IMG/VR virus record: IMGVR_UViG_3300047318_000369
Span: 1 to 64,000 of that record
DNA from: a virus
DNA length: 64,000 bases
Direction: 5' to 3' (one strand)
In this document: positions 1 through 9,025 of the stretch, one piece after another
Layout: every line of letters begins with the position of its first letter
Position numbering within the stretch: the first letter of the stretch is position 1
Notes under the pieces: generated by a model
What the model was told of the DNA's origin: nothing
The model's input: only the letters and a program-made list of their open reading frames with translations
Databases searched by the model: none
Translations under genes and position numbers: made by a program

Positions 1-200
1 TGACGGTCTAGATGATCCAACCGGGACCGCCGGGGAGGGCTAGCTGCATTTTGGCAGGTTCAGAGATTTCGTGATCTTGATTGATGATCAATACCTGTCA
101 CTCACTGTGAGCACCCATCGGGGCTCTCCATGCGCAACCGGTCGCGCGCAACGCCGTCCGGGCAATGAGCGCCGCAATGGCGCTGACCGAGGAGACCGAC

Positions 201-671
201 ATGGTGAAGGGTGGAGCACGAGCACGCTCCGGCCCCGCCCCCGACCCGACAGCACTCCGGCGCGAGCGTGATGCCGGCGAGTGGACGATCCTGCCCGCGG
301 AGGGCCGACAGGGCGCAACGCCCGAGTGGCCGCTGATCGAGCAAGGCATCCGCGAAGTCGAGCTGTGGGAGCGTTTGTGGCGGATGCCGCAGGCGCTGAT
401 GTGGGAGCGGTACGGCCAGGATCTTGAGGTGGCGTTGTATGTCCGCCGCTTGTCCGAGGCCGAGCAGATGGACTCGGCGGTGACGCTGACGACGATCGTG
501 AAGCAGATGGCCGACTCGCTGGGGCTGACGACTCCTGGCTTGCGGGCGAATCGGTGGCGGATCGATCGGCCTGAGGAGGCCGTGTCGGAGGGGAGTGCCC
601 CTTCGGTGACGTCGATTGCCCCGAACTCGGCGCGGGCCCGCTTGAAGGCCGTGACCGGTGGCGGCGGCTGA
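201..671 (+). CDS. Terminase small subunit (P27-like)
   Basis: Probable small terminase, which recognises phage DNA and hands it to the large subunit for packaging. The 156-residue protein has an Arg-rich N terminus, then a helical stretch with W-x-R-W-x-x-P-Q-A and a C-terminal LGLTTPGLRANRW segment, typical of actinophage P27-family small terminases. The ATG at 201 follows GAGGAGACC at good spacing; an in-frame ATG at 165 is possible but lacks such a site. It overlaps the large terminase gene by 14 bases. The assignment rests on order and motif feel, not on a search. Confidence 0.75.
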   Translation: MVKGGARARSGPAPDPTALRRERDAGEWTILPAEGRQGATPEWPLIEQGIREVELWERLWRMPQALMWERYGQDLEVALYVRRLSEAEQMDSAVTLTTIVKQMADSLGLTTPGLRANRWRIDRPEEAVSEGSAPSVTSIAPNSARARLKAVTGGGG

Positions 672-2292
672 CGACGGCACTTGGCCGCTGGACTTCCCGA
701 CGCTGTACGTGGTGCCCGACTGGATCGCCCAGCACTGCCGGCTGGAGTCGGTGGGCGGCCTGGACTCCGCGCCACGACCGTTCGAGATGTACGACTGGCA
801 GCTTCGGGCGACCGCGCACTTCTACCGCGTCCGCCCTGAAGCTCAGTTGGGTCAGTTGTCGACGGCATTCCACTACCGCCGCGGGCAGGTCGTCGCACCT
901 CAGAAGTCGGGTAAGGGTCCGTGGACGGCTGGGGTTACGGCGGCCGAGGCGGTCGGGCCGGTTCTGTTCGCGGGCTGGGCTGAGGGCGGCGAGCGATACG
1001 ACTGCCGGAAGTACGGCTGCGGCTGCGGCTGGGTGTACGTCTACGAGCCGGGTGAGGCGATGGGTCGGCCGTGGACGAAGCCGCTCTTGCAGATCACGGC
1101 GACGTCCGAGGACCAGACGGACAACGTCTACCGCCCTCTGCAGGCGATGATCCGTAACGGCCCGCTGGGCGAGTTGATGAAGGTGGGCGAGCAGTTCGTC
1201 CGCCTTCCGAACGACGGCCGCATCGACGTCGTGACGAGCAGCGCGCAGTCCCGCCTCGGCAACCCGATCACGTTCGCCGTACAGGACGAGACCGGAATTT
1301 GGACCGAGGGCAACAAGATGACCAAGGTCGCAACGACGCAGCGCCGCGGCCTCGCGGGCATGTCCGGCCGGTCGTTGGAGACGACGAACGGCTGGGATCC
1401 GTCCGAGAACTCGGTTGCGCAGCGCACGGCAGATTCGAAGGTCAAGGACGTCTACCGGTTCCACCGGCTGCCGCCGGGCGGCCTGTCGTACTCGAACAAG
1501 GCGGAGCGCCGGAAGATCCACCGGCATGTGTACGCGGGCAGCACGCACATCGACCTCGACGCCATCGAGGGTGAGGCCGCCGAGCTGCTGGAGAAGGAGC
1601 CGGCGGAGGCGGAGCGATTCTTCGGCAACCGCATCGTGGCCGGTACGGGTACGTGGCTCCATCGTGATCGGTGGGACGAGCGGGCCCGGCCGCGCGAGGT
1701 TCCGAGCGGGACTGCGGTCGTTCTCGGCTTCGACGGCTCCGATATTGACGACTGGACCGGATGGCGCGCCGAGACGCTGGACGGATACCAGTTCACCCCG
1801 ACGTACAGCTCCCTGTCTTTGCCGACGATCTGGGATCCGGCCGACTGGGGCGGTCAGGTGCCGCGCCTGGAGGTGGATGCGGCGCTGGATGAACTGATGC
1901 GCCGCTACACGGTCGTGCGCGCGTACTGCGATCCGCCTTACTGGGAGACCGAGGTCGACACGTGGGCGGAGAAGTACGGCGAGAAGCGAGTGGTCCGCTG
2001 GTACACGAACCGCATCGTTCAGATGCATGCCGCGTGCGAGCGCCTGCTGACGGATGTGACGAAGGCGGACAGTGCCTTCGCGCACGACGGCTGCGAGGAC
2101 ACGTCCGCGCACGTGGGGCACGCCAGAAAGGCCGCACGCCAGGCCGACCGGTACGTGCTTCGCAAGGCCGCACCCCATCAAAAGATCGACATGGCCGTGG
2201 TGGCCGTTCTCGCCCACGAGGCTGCCGGTGACGCCATCGCTGCGGGCCAGGCCCGGCCGAAGGTTTCCCGGAAAACAACTGTGATGCGCTGA
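658..2292 (+). CDS. terL: Terminase large subunit
   Basis: ATPase-nuclease motor that packages DNA into the prohead. The 544-residue protein has a Walker A-like PQKSGKG at residues 81-87 and an acidic VQDETG that fits Walker B. The C-terminal nuclease-type acidic clusters are GFDGSD, CDPPYWETE and KIDMAVV. A GTG start inside the small terminase gene suggests coupled translation. Odd point: a Cys-rich CRKYGCGCGW segment at about residues 115-124, just after the Walker A region, looks like an insertion in the ATPase domain. The family is confident. Confidence 0.93.
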   Translation: MAAADDGTWPLDFPTLYVVPDWIAQHCRLESVGGLDSAPRPFEMYDWQLRATAHFYRVRPEAQLGQLSTAFHYRRGQVVAPQKSGKGPWTAGVTAAEAVGPVLFAGWAEGGERYDCRKYGCGCGWVYVYEPGEAMGRPWTKPLLQITATSEDQTDNVYRPLQAMIRNGPLGELMKVGEQFVRLPNDGRIDVVTSSAQSRLGNPITFAVQDETGIWTEGNKMTKVATTQRRGLAGMSGRSLETTNGWDPSENSVAQRTADSKVKDVYRFHRLPPGGLSYSNKAERRKIHRHVYAGSTHIDLDAIEGEAAELLEKEPAEAERFFGNRIVAGTGTWLHRDRWDERARPREVPSGTAVVLGFDGSDIDDWTGWRAETLDGYQFTPTYSSLSLPTIWDPADWGGQVPRLEVDAALDELMRRYTVVRAYCDPPYWETEVDTWAEKYGEKRVVRWYTNRIVQMHAACERLLTDVTKADSAFAHDGCEDTSAHVGHARKAARQADRYVLRKAAPHQKIDMAVVAVLAHEAAGDAIAAGQARPKVSRKTTVMR

Positions 2293-2307
2293 CGACGGGG
2301 GTGACCT

Positions 2308-3693
2308 ATGGCCCTCGATCTCGATCCGGATGCGTGGCTGAAGCGGCTGATCCACTGCCACGACGGCGACCTGCCGCAGCTCAGGTTGATGGATTCGTAC
2401 TACGAGGGCACGCAGCCGCTGTCGTATCTGGCGCCGGAGATTCAGTCGGAACTCTCGGACCGGATGCGCCAACTGGTCATCAACTGGCCGCAGTTGGTGG
2501 TGGATGCGCTCGATGAGCGTCTGGACGTGGAGGGCTTCCGGTATGCGGACTCCGAGACGACTGCGGCGGATCTGTGGGACGTGTGGCAGGCCTCCGACAT
2601 GGACGAGGGTTCACAGCAGGCCCACGTGGATGCGCTGGCCCTGAAACGCTCCTATGTGATCATCGGCGCGAATGAGGACGACGAGGCGAACCCGATCGTG
2701 ACCGCGGAGTCGGCGCTGGAGGTGTTCGCGGAGAGGGATCCGCGGACTCGTCAGGTGGTGGCTGCGGTGAAGCGGTGGGATGAGCCGTCGGCGGCCGGGT
2801 CTGCTCCGGTGAAGTGGGCGACGTTGTATCTGCCGCATGCGCGGATGACGTTCGAGCAGCAGAAGGGCGCTTGGGCTGAGGTCGACCGGGATGAGCACAA
2901 CCTCGGTGAGGTGCTCGTCGTGCCGTTGGCGAACCGGCCGCGGCTGCGGCATCTGGACGGCACGTCCGAGCTCCGCTCAGTCATTCCGATCTCGGACGCG
3001 GCCTGCAAGATCGCCTCGGACATGATGGTCAGCGCGGAGTATCACGCGATGCCGCGCCGGTGGGCGACGGGCATGTCCCGTGACGACTTCGCCGACGAGA
3101 ACGGGCAGCCGCTGGGCGCGATGTCCGCGCTGGCAGGCCGCATGTGGACGAACGAGAGCAACGAGGTGAAGTTCGGGCAGTTCCCCGAGGCCCAGCTCAG
3201 CAACTTCCACGACACGATCAACGTTCTCGCCCGACTGGTGGCCGCGATCACGGGCCTGCCTCCCGCGTTCCTGGGCCTGGCGACGGATCAGCCGCCGTCT
3301 GCGGATGCGATCCGCGCGTCGGAGGCCCGGCTGGTGAAGCGCGCGGAGCGCCGTCAGCGGGCGTTCGGTGAGGCCTGGGAGCGGGTCATGCGCCTCGTTC
3401 TTCTGGTGCGGGACGGCCAGTTGGATCCGCGGACCCGCAAGCTCGAAACGGTGTGGCGGGATCCGTCGACACCAACGTTCGCGCAGAAGGCCGACGCGGT
3501 AGTGAAGCTGCACGCGTCCGGCATCCTGCCGACGGAGCAAGCCTGGGAGGACCTCGGCTACAGCGCGGTGCAGCGGGCCCGGATGCGGGGCATGCAGGAC
3601 GATGCCCTGACCCGAATGACGGCCATGGACCTGCATCAGTTGTCGACAGCCCACGAGCCGATGCCCGTTGAGGCGCCTCCCGTCGGCGGCTGA
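2308..3693 (+). CDS. Portal protein (SPP1 gp6-like)
   Basis: Dodecameric portal at the capsid vertex through which DNA enters and leaves. The 461-residue protein starts at ATG 2308 behind a GGGGGTGACC leader. It has the usual portal pattern: an N-terminal helical wing, a central ITGLPPAFLGLATDQPPSADAI-type segment, then the KRAERRQRAFGEAWERV stem helix and a Gly/Pro-rich tail. It lies between large terminase and the MuF-like gene, the standard order. Confidence 0.9.
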   Translation: MALDLDPDAWLKRLIHCHDGDLPQLRLMDSYYEGTQPLSYLAPEIQSELSDRMRQLVINWPQLVVDALDERLDVEGFRYADSETTAADLWDVWQASDMDEGSQQAHVDALALKRSYVIIGANEDDEANPIVTAESALEVFAERDPRTRQVVAAVKRWDEPSAAGSAPVKWATLYLPHARMTFEQQKGAWAEVDRDEHNLGEVLVVPLANRPRLRHLDGTSELRSVIPISDAACKIASDMMVSAEYHAMPRRWATGMSRDDFADENGQPLGAMSALAGRMWTNESNEVKFGQFPEAQLSNFHDTINVLARLVAAITGLPPAFLGLATDQPPSADAIRASEARLVKRAERRQRAFGEAWERVMRLVLLVRDGQLDPRTRKLETVWRDPSTPTFAQKADAVVKLHASGILPTEQAWEDLGYSAVQRARMRGMQDDALTRMTAMDLHQLSTAHEPMPVEAPPVGG

Positions 3694-3695
3694 CC

Positions 3696-4733
3696 GTGGT
3701 CGTCGAGACGCAGGCGCATCAGGACATCATCGACGCCTATGGCCGGTCTCAGCAGCGGGCTGTCATTCAGACGACGGTGACGTTGCAGCGGCTGTGGAAG
3801 GAACTCGCGGCCACGGATCTCTCACGGTCGTGGCTCGGGGGTCTGGGTGCGGCAATGGTGCGGGCCGTGTCGGCCGGCCAGTTGGTGGCGGCGTCGACGG
3901 GCCAGAAGTATGTCGAGGCGATGGTCCGCGGGGATGGGCTGGGCAACAACTACATGGAGCAGGCGTCGCACGTCGACACCCGCTCGTTCTCGGGGGCGGC
4001 GTCGGACGGCCGGGCCCTGGACAGCCTGCTCTATCTGCCGGTGATTCGCACGAAGACGCTGATCGGCAACGGGCTGACGTTGCAGGAGTCGATGACGTCG
4101 GGCCTGTTCCAGTTGCAGCGCATGGCGGCTTCGGAGGTTGCGGACGCCGGGCGGGGCGCGGCCAGCGTGTCGATGATCGCCAATCGGTCGGTGACCGGGT
4201 ACGTCCGGACGGTACGCGCTGGGGCGTGCGCACGATGCGCAATCCTTGCGGGCCGCTGGTACCGGTGGAACGCGGACTTCCAACGTCACAAAAGGTGCGC
4301 CTGTTATGGGGTTCCCGCGACCGAGGCTCGCCCGGGCCGCCACACGAACCCAATGTCGTTCTTCCACGGCCTGTCGCGCGCGGAGCAGGATCGCCGGTTC
4401 ACGATCGGCGGCGCGGCGGCGATCCGGAACGGCGCGGACATCTACTCGGTGGTCAACGCGGGCCGTTCGACGATCACGCTGGACGCCTACGGCAAAAAGG
4501 TCGTCGCCACGCTCGAAGGCACGACGAAGCGTGGGGCGTTCTACCAGCAGATGCTGCGTGAGGCCGAGCAGAAGACGGGGCAGCGGTTCGCAAGGAGCCG
4601 CGTCGACGTCGAACGAGGCCTGCCCCGGTTCCACCTGCGCACGCCGCGGCTGACGCCCGGCGAGATTCTCCGTCTCTCTGGTGACCGCGACGAGCTGATC
4701 AGGCTCTTGAAGCGTTTCGGCTACCTGTCGTAG
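3696..4733 (+). CDS. MuF-like minor head protein
   Basis: Head protein of the MuF/SPP1 gp7 class, usually bound to the portal and found in small numbers inside the capsid. The 345-residue protein is helical at the N terminus. It then has a Cys/His cluster: C-x-x-C-x(2)-L-x-G-x-x-Y near residues 178-190, followed by RHKRCAC. GTG at 3696 begins two bases after the portal stop. No toxin domain is visible at the C terminus. Confidence 0.75.
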   Translation: MVVETQAHQDIIDAYGRSQQRAVIQTTVTLQRLWKELAATDLSRSWLGGLGAAMVRAVSAGQLVAASTGQKYVEAMVRGDGLGNNYMEQASHVDTRSFSGAASDGRALDSLLYLPVIRTKTLIGNGLTLQESMTSGLFQLQRMAASEVADAGRGAASVSMIANRSVTGYVRTVRAGACARCAILAGRWYRWNADFQRHKRCACYGVPATEARPGRHTNPMSFFHGLSRAEQDRRFTIGGAAAIRNGADIYSVVNAGRSTITLDAYGKKVVATLEGTTKRGAFYQQMLREAEQKTGQRFARSRVDVERGLPRFHLRTPRLTPGEILRLSGDRDELIRLLKRFGYLS

Positions 4734-4812
4734 CCCGCAGGCCGCCGCATCACGACCCAAGTTTGGCCGCGCGCAAGGCGTGGTCTCTGATCCCGCAATG
4801 GGAGTTCCATCC

Positions 4813-5577
4813 ATGAGTACGACTCGTACCCGCTGGCTGCCCGCTGCTCAGAGCGTGGGCTGGTTCCGGCTCGACCGTCACGAAGACCCCGACCCCGCCG
4901 ACCCGGAGCCTGCTCCGGACCCGGCAGCCGATCCGGCAGATCCGGACCCCGACCCTGACCCGGCAGGTGACCCGGCGGACCCCGAGCCTGAGGATGACCC
5001 GGAGGGCGCCGACGAACTCGGCGAGGGCGGCAAGCGGGCCCTTGCCGCAATGAAGGCCGAGAAGGCGGCGGCGAAGAAGGAAGCCGCAGCCGCCAAGAAG
5101 CAGGCGGCCGAGGAGCGGCGCAAGGCCGCCGAACTGGCCCGCAAGGTGGCCGATTTCGAGGACCGCGACAAGTCGGAGCTGGAGAAGGCGCAGGCGAAGG
5201 CCGAACGCTCCGAGAAGCAGGCGACCGAGGCGGTTGCCCGCTCGGTGCGGTCCGAGATCAAGGTTGCGGCGAGCGGCACGTTCGCCGACGCCTCGGATGC
5301 CATCGACGTGTTGATGCGCGACCCCTCCAAGTACGTCGACAGCGACGGCGAGATCGACACCGCCGCGATCGAGAGCGACCTCACGGATCTGCTGGAGCGG
5401 AAGCCGCACTGGGCCAAGCCCGAACCGACCGCCCCGGTGGTCGAGCCGAAGCAGAAGCTGAAGCCCGATCCGGGCCAGGGTTCGCGGGGCGCTCCGGCTC
5501 CCGTGGACTACCGCACCGCCTCGAAGGAAGAGGTTGCTGCGGAGCTCGGCAAATTCGGCTACCGGCAGCGCGTGTGA
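4813..5577 (+). CDS. Scaffolding protein with N-terminal WFRLDRH motif
   Basis: Internal scaffold for prohead assembly. The 254-residue protein has an acidic Asp-Pro repeat (about residues 24-70), a long Lys/Ala/Glu coiled coil (about 80-150) and a C-terminal capsid-contact region, the usual scaffold layout. Start ATG 4813 has GGGAG upstream. Residues 17-23 read WFRLDRH; the major capsid protein has WFKLDRH at 19-25. With a Prp-like protease gene immediately downstream (4-base overlap), this shared motif is a good candidate cleavage signal. Confidence 0.85.
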   Translation: MSTTRTRWLPAAQSVGWFRLDRHEDPDPADPEPAPDPAADPADPDPDPDPAGDPADPEPEDDPEGADELGEGGKRALAAMKAEKAAAKKEAAAAKKQAAEERRKAAELARKVADFEDRDKSELEKAQAKAERSEKQATEAVARSVRSEIKVAASGTFADASDAIDVLMRDPSKYVDSDGEIDTAAIESDLTDLLERKPHWAKPEPTAPVVEPKQKLKPDPGQGSRGAPAPVDYRTASKEEVAAELGKFGYRQRV

Positions 5578-5765
5578 TCACGGTCCGGGCCCGGTTGGGC
5601 GGCGGACGCACCTCGATTGAGGTGTCCGGTCACGACGAGCCTGCTGCTGGGGGTCGCGTCTGCGCCGCCGTGACGGCCATCACCCAAACCGCGCTGCTGG
5701 GCCTGGATCAGTACGCCCAGCAGTACCCGGACCAAGTGTCCATAGAGATCATCACTGAGGAGTGA
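5574..5765 (+). CDS. Compact Prp-like cysteine protease
   Basis: A 63-residue protein resembling Prp (YsxB family), the Cys/His protease that trims the N terminus of ribosomal protein L27 in Firmicutes and processes scaffold and capsid of staphylococcal phage 80alpha. Visible features are SGH with His20, then RVCAAVTAITQTA with Cys30, the same order as Prp GH...DIVCA. It is much shorter than bacterial Prp (about 105 residues) and seems to lack the central part. It lies exactly between scaffold and capsid genes, starting at a GTG in a GTGA overlap. A role in prohead maturation is inferred; an inactive relative is possible. Confidence 0.65.
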   Translation: MITVRARLGGGRTSIEVSGHDEPAAGGRVCAAVTAITQTALLGLDQYAQQYPDQVSIEIITEE

Positions 5766-5767
5766 GA

Positions 5768-7099
5768 ATGACCCCCACCATGTCCGCGGTTCGCCCGCGG
5801 CTTCACCGCGCCCCGCGGCCGTGGTTCAAGCTGGACCGGCACGCCGGCGTCCGGCCGTCCCTGCCCGCCGGCATCCAGGCGATGCTGCAGAACGGCATCC
5901 TGGACCGCGTCTTCCGTGACGCGCTGGTGCCGAACTTCCTGTTCCCTCAGATCGCGGACGCCGAGCCGTGGATGGGCGGCCTGGGTGACACGAAGACTTT
6001 CACCCGTAAGGGCCTGCTGGCGCCGGTGACGACTCCGGTGACGGGTTCGGACCCGTCGGCGGCGACGTACTCGATCGAGCAGTGGTCCGTGACGATGGAC
6101 CAGTACGCCAACTCGATGGACACCAACATGCTCGGCTCGGCGATGGCGCTGGCCAGCAAGTTCCTGGCGGACGTCGAGAACCTGGGCATCAACGCCGGGC
6201 AGACCATCAACCAGGTGGCCCGCAACAAGCTGTACAAGGCGTATGCGGGCGGCCGGACCTGGGTGACTACGGCCGGCTCCTCGGACACGTCGATGATCGT
6301 CAACTCGACGGACGGCTTCACCACCGTCATGGTCAACGGCGTCCCGACCGCCGTGAGCGCATCGAACCCGCTGACCGTGTCGATCGCGGGCGTCGCGAAC
6401 ACAGTGACCGGCGTCAACACCGGCACCAGCACGCTGACCCTGGGCACCGCCCGGGTGGACGTCGCTGGTGACTACGTGACCGCGGCGAACGCGCCGGTCT
6501 CGGTCCGGGCGACCGGCAACTCGCCCTACGACCTGTCGTCGTCGAACGTCGTGACGTTCGCGAACTTCCGGGCCGCGGTGGCGCGCCTGCGGAAGATGGC
6601 GGTGCCGACGGTGGGCGGCTACTACGTCGCCCACATCGACCCGGACACCGAGGCACAGCTTTTCGCGGACGCCGACTTCAAGCAGGCCCTTCAGGGCCGC
6701 GTCGACTCCCCGATCTACACGGAGCTGTCCATCGGCCGGTTCGCGGGCATCGACTGGGTCCGCAACCTGGAGGCACCGACGATCGCCAACGGCGGCTCTG
6801 CGGGAACGCTGACGGTGCACCGTCCGATCGTGCTGGGTGCGAACGCGCTGATGTCGGCGCCGTTCGAGGGCACCAACACTCTTCTCGCCGGTACCGGTGT
6901 CGAGGACGTGCCGGAGATCCGCACCATCAACGCGGCGCCCGGGGTGGACGTCACCCTGCTGGTCCGTCCGGCGCAGGACCGGCTGCAGCAGGTCATCGCC
7001 TCGACCTGGTCGTGGGTGGGCGACTACGGCGTTCCGTCGGATGCGGGCACGGGCGACGCGGCGCTGTACAAGCGCGGCGTCGTCATCGAGCACGCCTGA
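5768..7099 (+). CDS. Major capsid protein
   Basis: Main shell subunit. The 443-residue protein starts at ATG 5768 with GAGGAG upstream. N terminus: basic, with WFKLDRH at residues 19-25 matching the scaffold. Central part: a beta-rich Thr/Val/Gly segment (about residues 185-245) that looks like an inserted domain in an HK97-type fold. The C-terminal half has the usual P/A-domain feel (GYYVAHIDPDTEAQLFAD, then a VLLVRPAQDRL strand). Position after scaffold supports the call. Cleavage near the WFKLDRH motif is a prediction. Confidence 0.85.
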   Translation: MTPTMSAVRPRLHRAPRPWFKLDRHAGVRPSLPAGIQAMLQNGILDRVFRDALVPNFLFPQIADAEPWMGGLGDTKTFTRKGLLAPVTTPVTGSDPSAATYSIEQWSVTMDQYANSMDTNMLGSAMALASKFLADVENLGINAGQTINQVARNKLYKAYAGGRTWVTTAGSSDTSMIVNSTDGFTTVMVNGVPTAVSASNPLTVSIAGVANTVTGVNTGTSTLTLGTARVDVAGDYVTAANAPVSVRATGNSPYDLSSSNVVTFANFRAAVARLRKMAVPTVGGYYVAHIDPDTEAQLFADADFKQALQGRVDSPIYTELSIGRFAGIDWVRNLEAPTIANGGSAGTLTVHRPIVLGANALMSAPFEGTNTLLAGTGVEDVPEIRTINAAPGVDVTLLVRPAQDRLQQVIASTWSWVGDYGVPSDAGTGDAALYKRGVVIEHA

Positions 7100-7107
7100 C
7101 CCCGTCT

Positions 7108-7147
7108 CCCTCCGGCGTGGACAACCCTGTCCGTCCACGCCGGAGGG
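7108..7147 (+). terminator. 15-bp hairpin after capsid gene
   Basis: CCCTCCGGCGTGGAC (7108-7122) pairs perfectly with 7133-7147 around a 10-base loop, nine bases after the capsid stop. There is no long T run. Streptomyces often uses such T-less hairpins to stabilise 3' ends or attenuate read-through, which would fit high capsid expression. Confidence 0.75.
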
Positions 7148-7171
7148 CCTTCAGGAAGGAAGGAGAGCAGC

Positions 7172-7540
7172 ATGCGCGTGCGCGTACTGCAGCCGACGCG
7201 GTCGTACTGGAACTACGAGGTCCGCGAGTTCGGCGAGGGCGACGAGTTGGAGGGCGATCTCGCCCGCCATCTCGCCGCGAATGCCCCGGAGGGGGCTGTG
7301 AAGGTCACCGAGGCTGACCCGGATCCCGAGCCGGAGCCGGAGACGCCCCCTGAGGCCCCCGAGGCGTCGGACCCGGGCGGCAATGAGCCGCCGGTGGACG
7401 GCACCATCGACGACCTCATGGCCTGGGTGAACGACGACCGCGAGCGTGCCGCTGCGGCGCTGACGGCGGAGCAGGCGAAGGACAAGCCGCGCAGCACGGT
7501 CGTGAAGCGGCTGACGGCCATGGTGGACACGCAGGAGTAG
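7172..7540 (+). CDS. Small head protein, unknown
   Basis: 122 residues with an excellent GGAAGGAAGGAG site before ATG 7172. The N-terminal 40 residues look like a small beta fold. An acidic Pro/Glu/Asp linker follows (about 48-80), then a helical C-terminal domain with TIDDLMAWVNDD and RSTVVKRLTAM. The C-terminal part resembles Rho-N/SAP-like helix-extended-helix repeats often found in phage head genes. Location between capsid and connector suggests a head or connector accessory role; no firm function. Confidence 0.7.
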   Translation: MRVRVLQPTRSYWNYEVREFGEGDELEGDLARHLAANAPEGAVKVTEADPDPEPEPETPPEAPEASDPGGNEPPVDGTIDDLMAWVNDDRERAAAALTAEQAKDKPRSTVVKRLTAMVDTQE

Positions 7541-7552
7541 AGGGGGCCCGTC

Positions 7553-8182
7553 ATGTCCCCGACTCCTCTCGCCACGCAGGCGGACCTTGAGGCCGCATTG
7601 CAGCGGACGCTGGATCCGGCGCAGGCGGCGATGGCCCTGCGCCGGGCTTCGGCGCGGGTGCGGAAGTACTGCCGCCAGGACTTCACGCTCGTCGAGAACC
7701 AGACCATCACCCTGCCGGGCGGCGGGCGGGTGTTGCGGATTCCGCAGCGCCCCCTGGTCGTCGACGACACGCATCCGCTGACGGTGGTCGAGCTGTTCGG
7801 GATCTCCAACCAGGAGTACACGGCCCTGGAGGGTCGGGACTTTACGCGCGTCGGCGGCGAGCTGACCCGCGGCGAGGCCTGGTGGGCGCCAACCCGGCTG
7901 ATGGGCTGGCCGTTCATGCGGCCCATGGGCATCTGGGCCCAACGCGTCCGGGTCACCCACAGCCACGGTGACGCCGAGGTCCCGGACGATGTCGTCGACG
8001 TAGTGCTCGATCTGGCGCAGATGAACATGACCAACCCGCAGGGCCTGCGGTCGGAGTCGATCGACGACTACAGCCGGACGTTCGCCTCCGAGACCATCGG
8101 CGGCGCGCTGCTGACCGCGGACCACAAAGAGGCGCTGCGGCAGTACCGCGGCGGCTCGTTCTCCGTGGCGCCGGTGACCTGA
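7553..8182 (+). CDS. Head-tail connector (adaptor) protein
   Basis: 209 residues: an N-terminal helical segment rich in Ala/Arg (LATQADLEAALQRTL then RRASARVRKYC), a beta region, and a C-terminal stretch DVVDVVLDLAQMNM. This is the pattern of HK97 gp6/SPP1 gp15-type adaptor proteins that sit under the portal. It overlaps the next gene at TGATG. Confidence 0.7.
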   Translation: MSPTPLATQADLEAALQRTLDPAQAAMALRRASARVRKYCRQDFTLVENQTITLPGGGRVLRIPQRPLVVDDTHPLTVVELFGISNQEYTALEGRDFTRVGGELTRGEAWWAPTRLMGWPFMRPMGIWAQRVRVTHSHGDAEVPDDVVDVVLDLAQMNMTNPQGLRSESIDDYSRTFASETIGGALLTADHKEALRQYRGGSFSVAPVT

Positions 8183-8589
8183 TGACGGCCATCGACATCC
8201 AGCCTCTGCTCGCCGCGGGCCGCAACGCACACAATCAGTTGCTGGTGGACACCTGCACCATCAGCCGGCCCGGGGCGCCGACACTCAACCGCACCACGAG
8301 CGTTCTCACCCCGGGCACACCGACGGTCCTGTACTCGGGTGCCTGCCGGTTGAAGCCCCAGCGCGTCCCGAGGAACGAGGAGGCGGGGGAGCGGCTGACG
8401 GTGGTGGCCCGCTACGAGGTGGCCCTGCCGTTCGCTTCGCTGGCCGCCGACGACTTGCAGACCGGCGACATGGTGACGATCACCGCGTCTGGTGATACGC
8501 GGCTTGTGGATCAGGTGTTCGCGGTGATGGCTGTGGACTTCAGCAGTACCGCGACGGCCTGGCGGATCACCGTCGAAGCCGCCACGTGA
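8182..8589 (+). CDS. Head closure protein
   Basis: 135 residues, mostly beta strand, with a YEVALPFASLAADDLQTGD-type core (shown in part) and a C-terminal TAWRITVEA. Size and order (adaptor, then this, then a tail-terminator-like protein) match SPP1 gp16/HK97 gp7-type stoppers that close the DNA channel. ATG 8182 lies in a TGATG overlap. Confidence 0.6.
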   Translation: MTAIDIQPLLAAGRNAHNQLLVDTCTISRPGAPTLNRTTSVLTPGTPTVLYSGACRLKPQRVPRNEEAGERLTVVARYEVALPFASLAADDLQTGDMVTITASGDTRLVDQVFAVMAVDFSSTATAWRITVEAAT

Positions 8590-8602
8590 CGGGAGGTCGC
8601 CG

Positions 8603-9013
8603 ATGACGACTCCTGCTGTTCTTCCTCACGTCGACGCGGTGACGGCCGCGCTCGAAGCGGCTGGCCTGGTGGTCTATGTCGGCGGGGCACCCCCCGGCGT
8701 TTCCCCGACGACCGACACCCCGTATGTCGTCCTCTACCCCGAGCCGGGCCGCGCAACGACTGCGTCGCTCGGCGACAACCGGACCGATTTCTCTGCCGTC
8801 GTCCAGCTGACGTGTGTGGGTCTGACGGCAGGGCAGGCCATGTCGGTGTCTGACCGGGCCATCGCCGCGCTGTCCGTCGTCCTGACGGTCGCCGGGCGCG
8901 CGTCCTGGAAACCGGAGCCCCTCGACGGGCAGCCGGTACAGCGCGACGACGACGTTGTTCCGCCCTGCTTCTACGCACCCAGCCGGTACCGGCTTCGCTC
9001 AATCCCCCTGTAG
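8603..9013 (+). CDS. Tail terminator-like protein
   Basis: 136 residues, alpha/beta, with VDAVTAALEAAGLVVYVG at the start and TPYVVLYPEPG in the middle, then a C-terminal YRLRSIPL. Size and position fit tail terminators (lambda gpU/SPP1 gp17 class) that cap the tail tube at the head-proximal end. ATG 8603 follows GGGAGGTCGCCG. Confidence 0.6.
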   Translation: MTTPAVLPHVDAVTAALEAAGLVVYVGGAPPGVSPTTDTPYVVLYPEPGRATTASLGDNRTDFSAVVQLTCVGLTAGQAMSVSDRAIAALSVVLTVAGRASWKPEPLDGQPVQRDDDVVPPCFYAPSRYRLRSIPL

Positions 9014-9025
9014 AGGAGTTCCTCC

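Noticed and set aside
88-2472. A 794-codon open frame on the minus strand opposite the terminase genes
   Set aside because: It is a shadow of high-GC coding on the plus strand: the product is Arg/Pro/Ala/His-rich low complexity and no ribosome site or motif is present. Similar long minus frames at 5708-7138, 12261-13760, 21744-23174 and 50560-52215 were rejected for the same reason.
3668-4561. A 297-codon plus frame overlapping the MuF-like gene
   Set aside because: Out of frame with the clear MuF-like product and Gly/Arg-rich low complexity.
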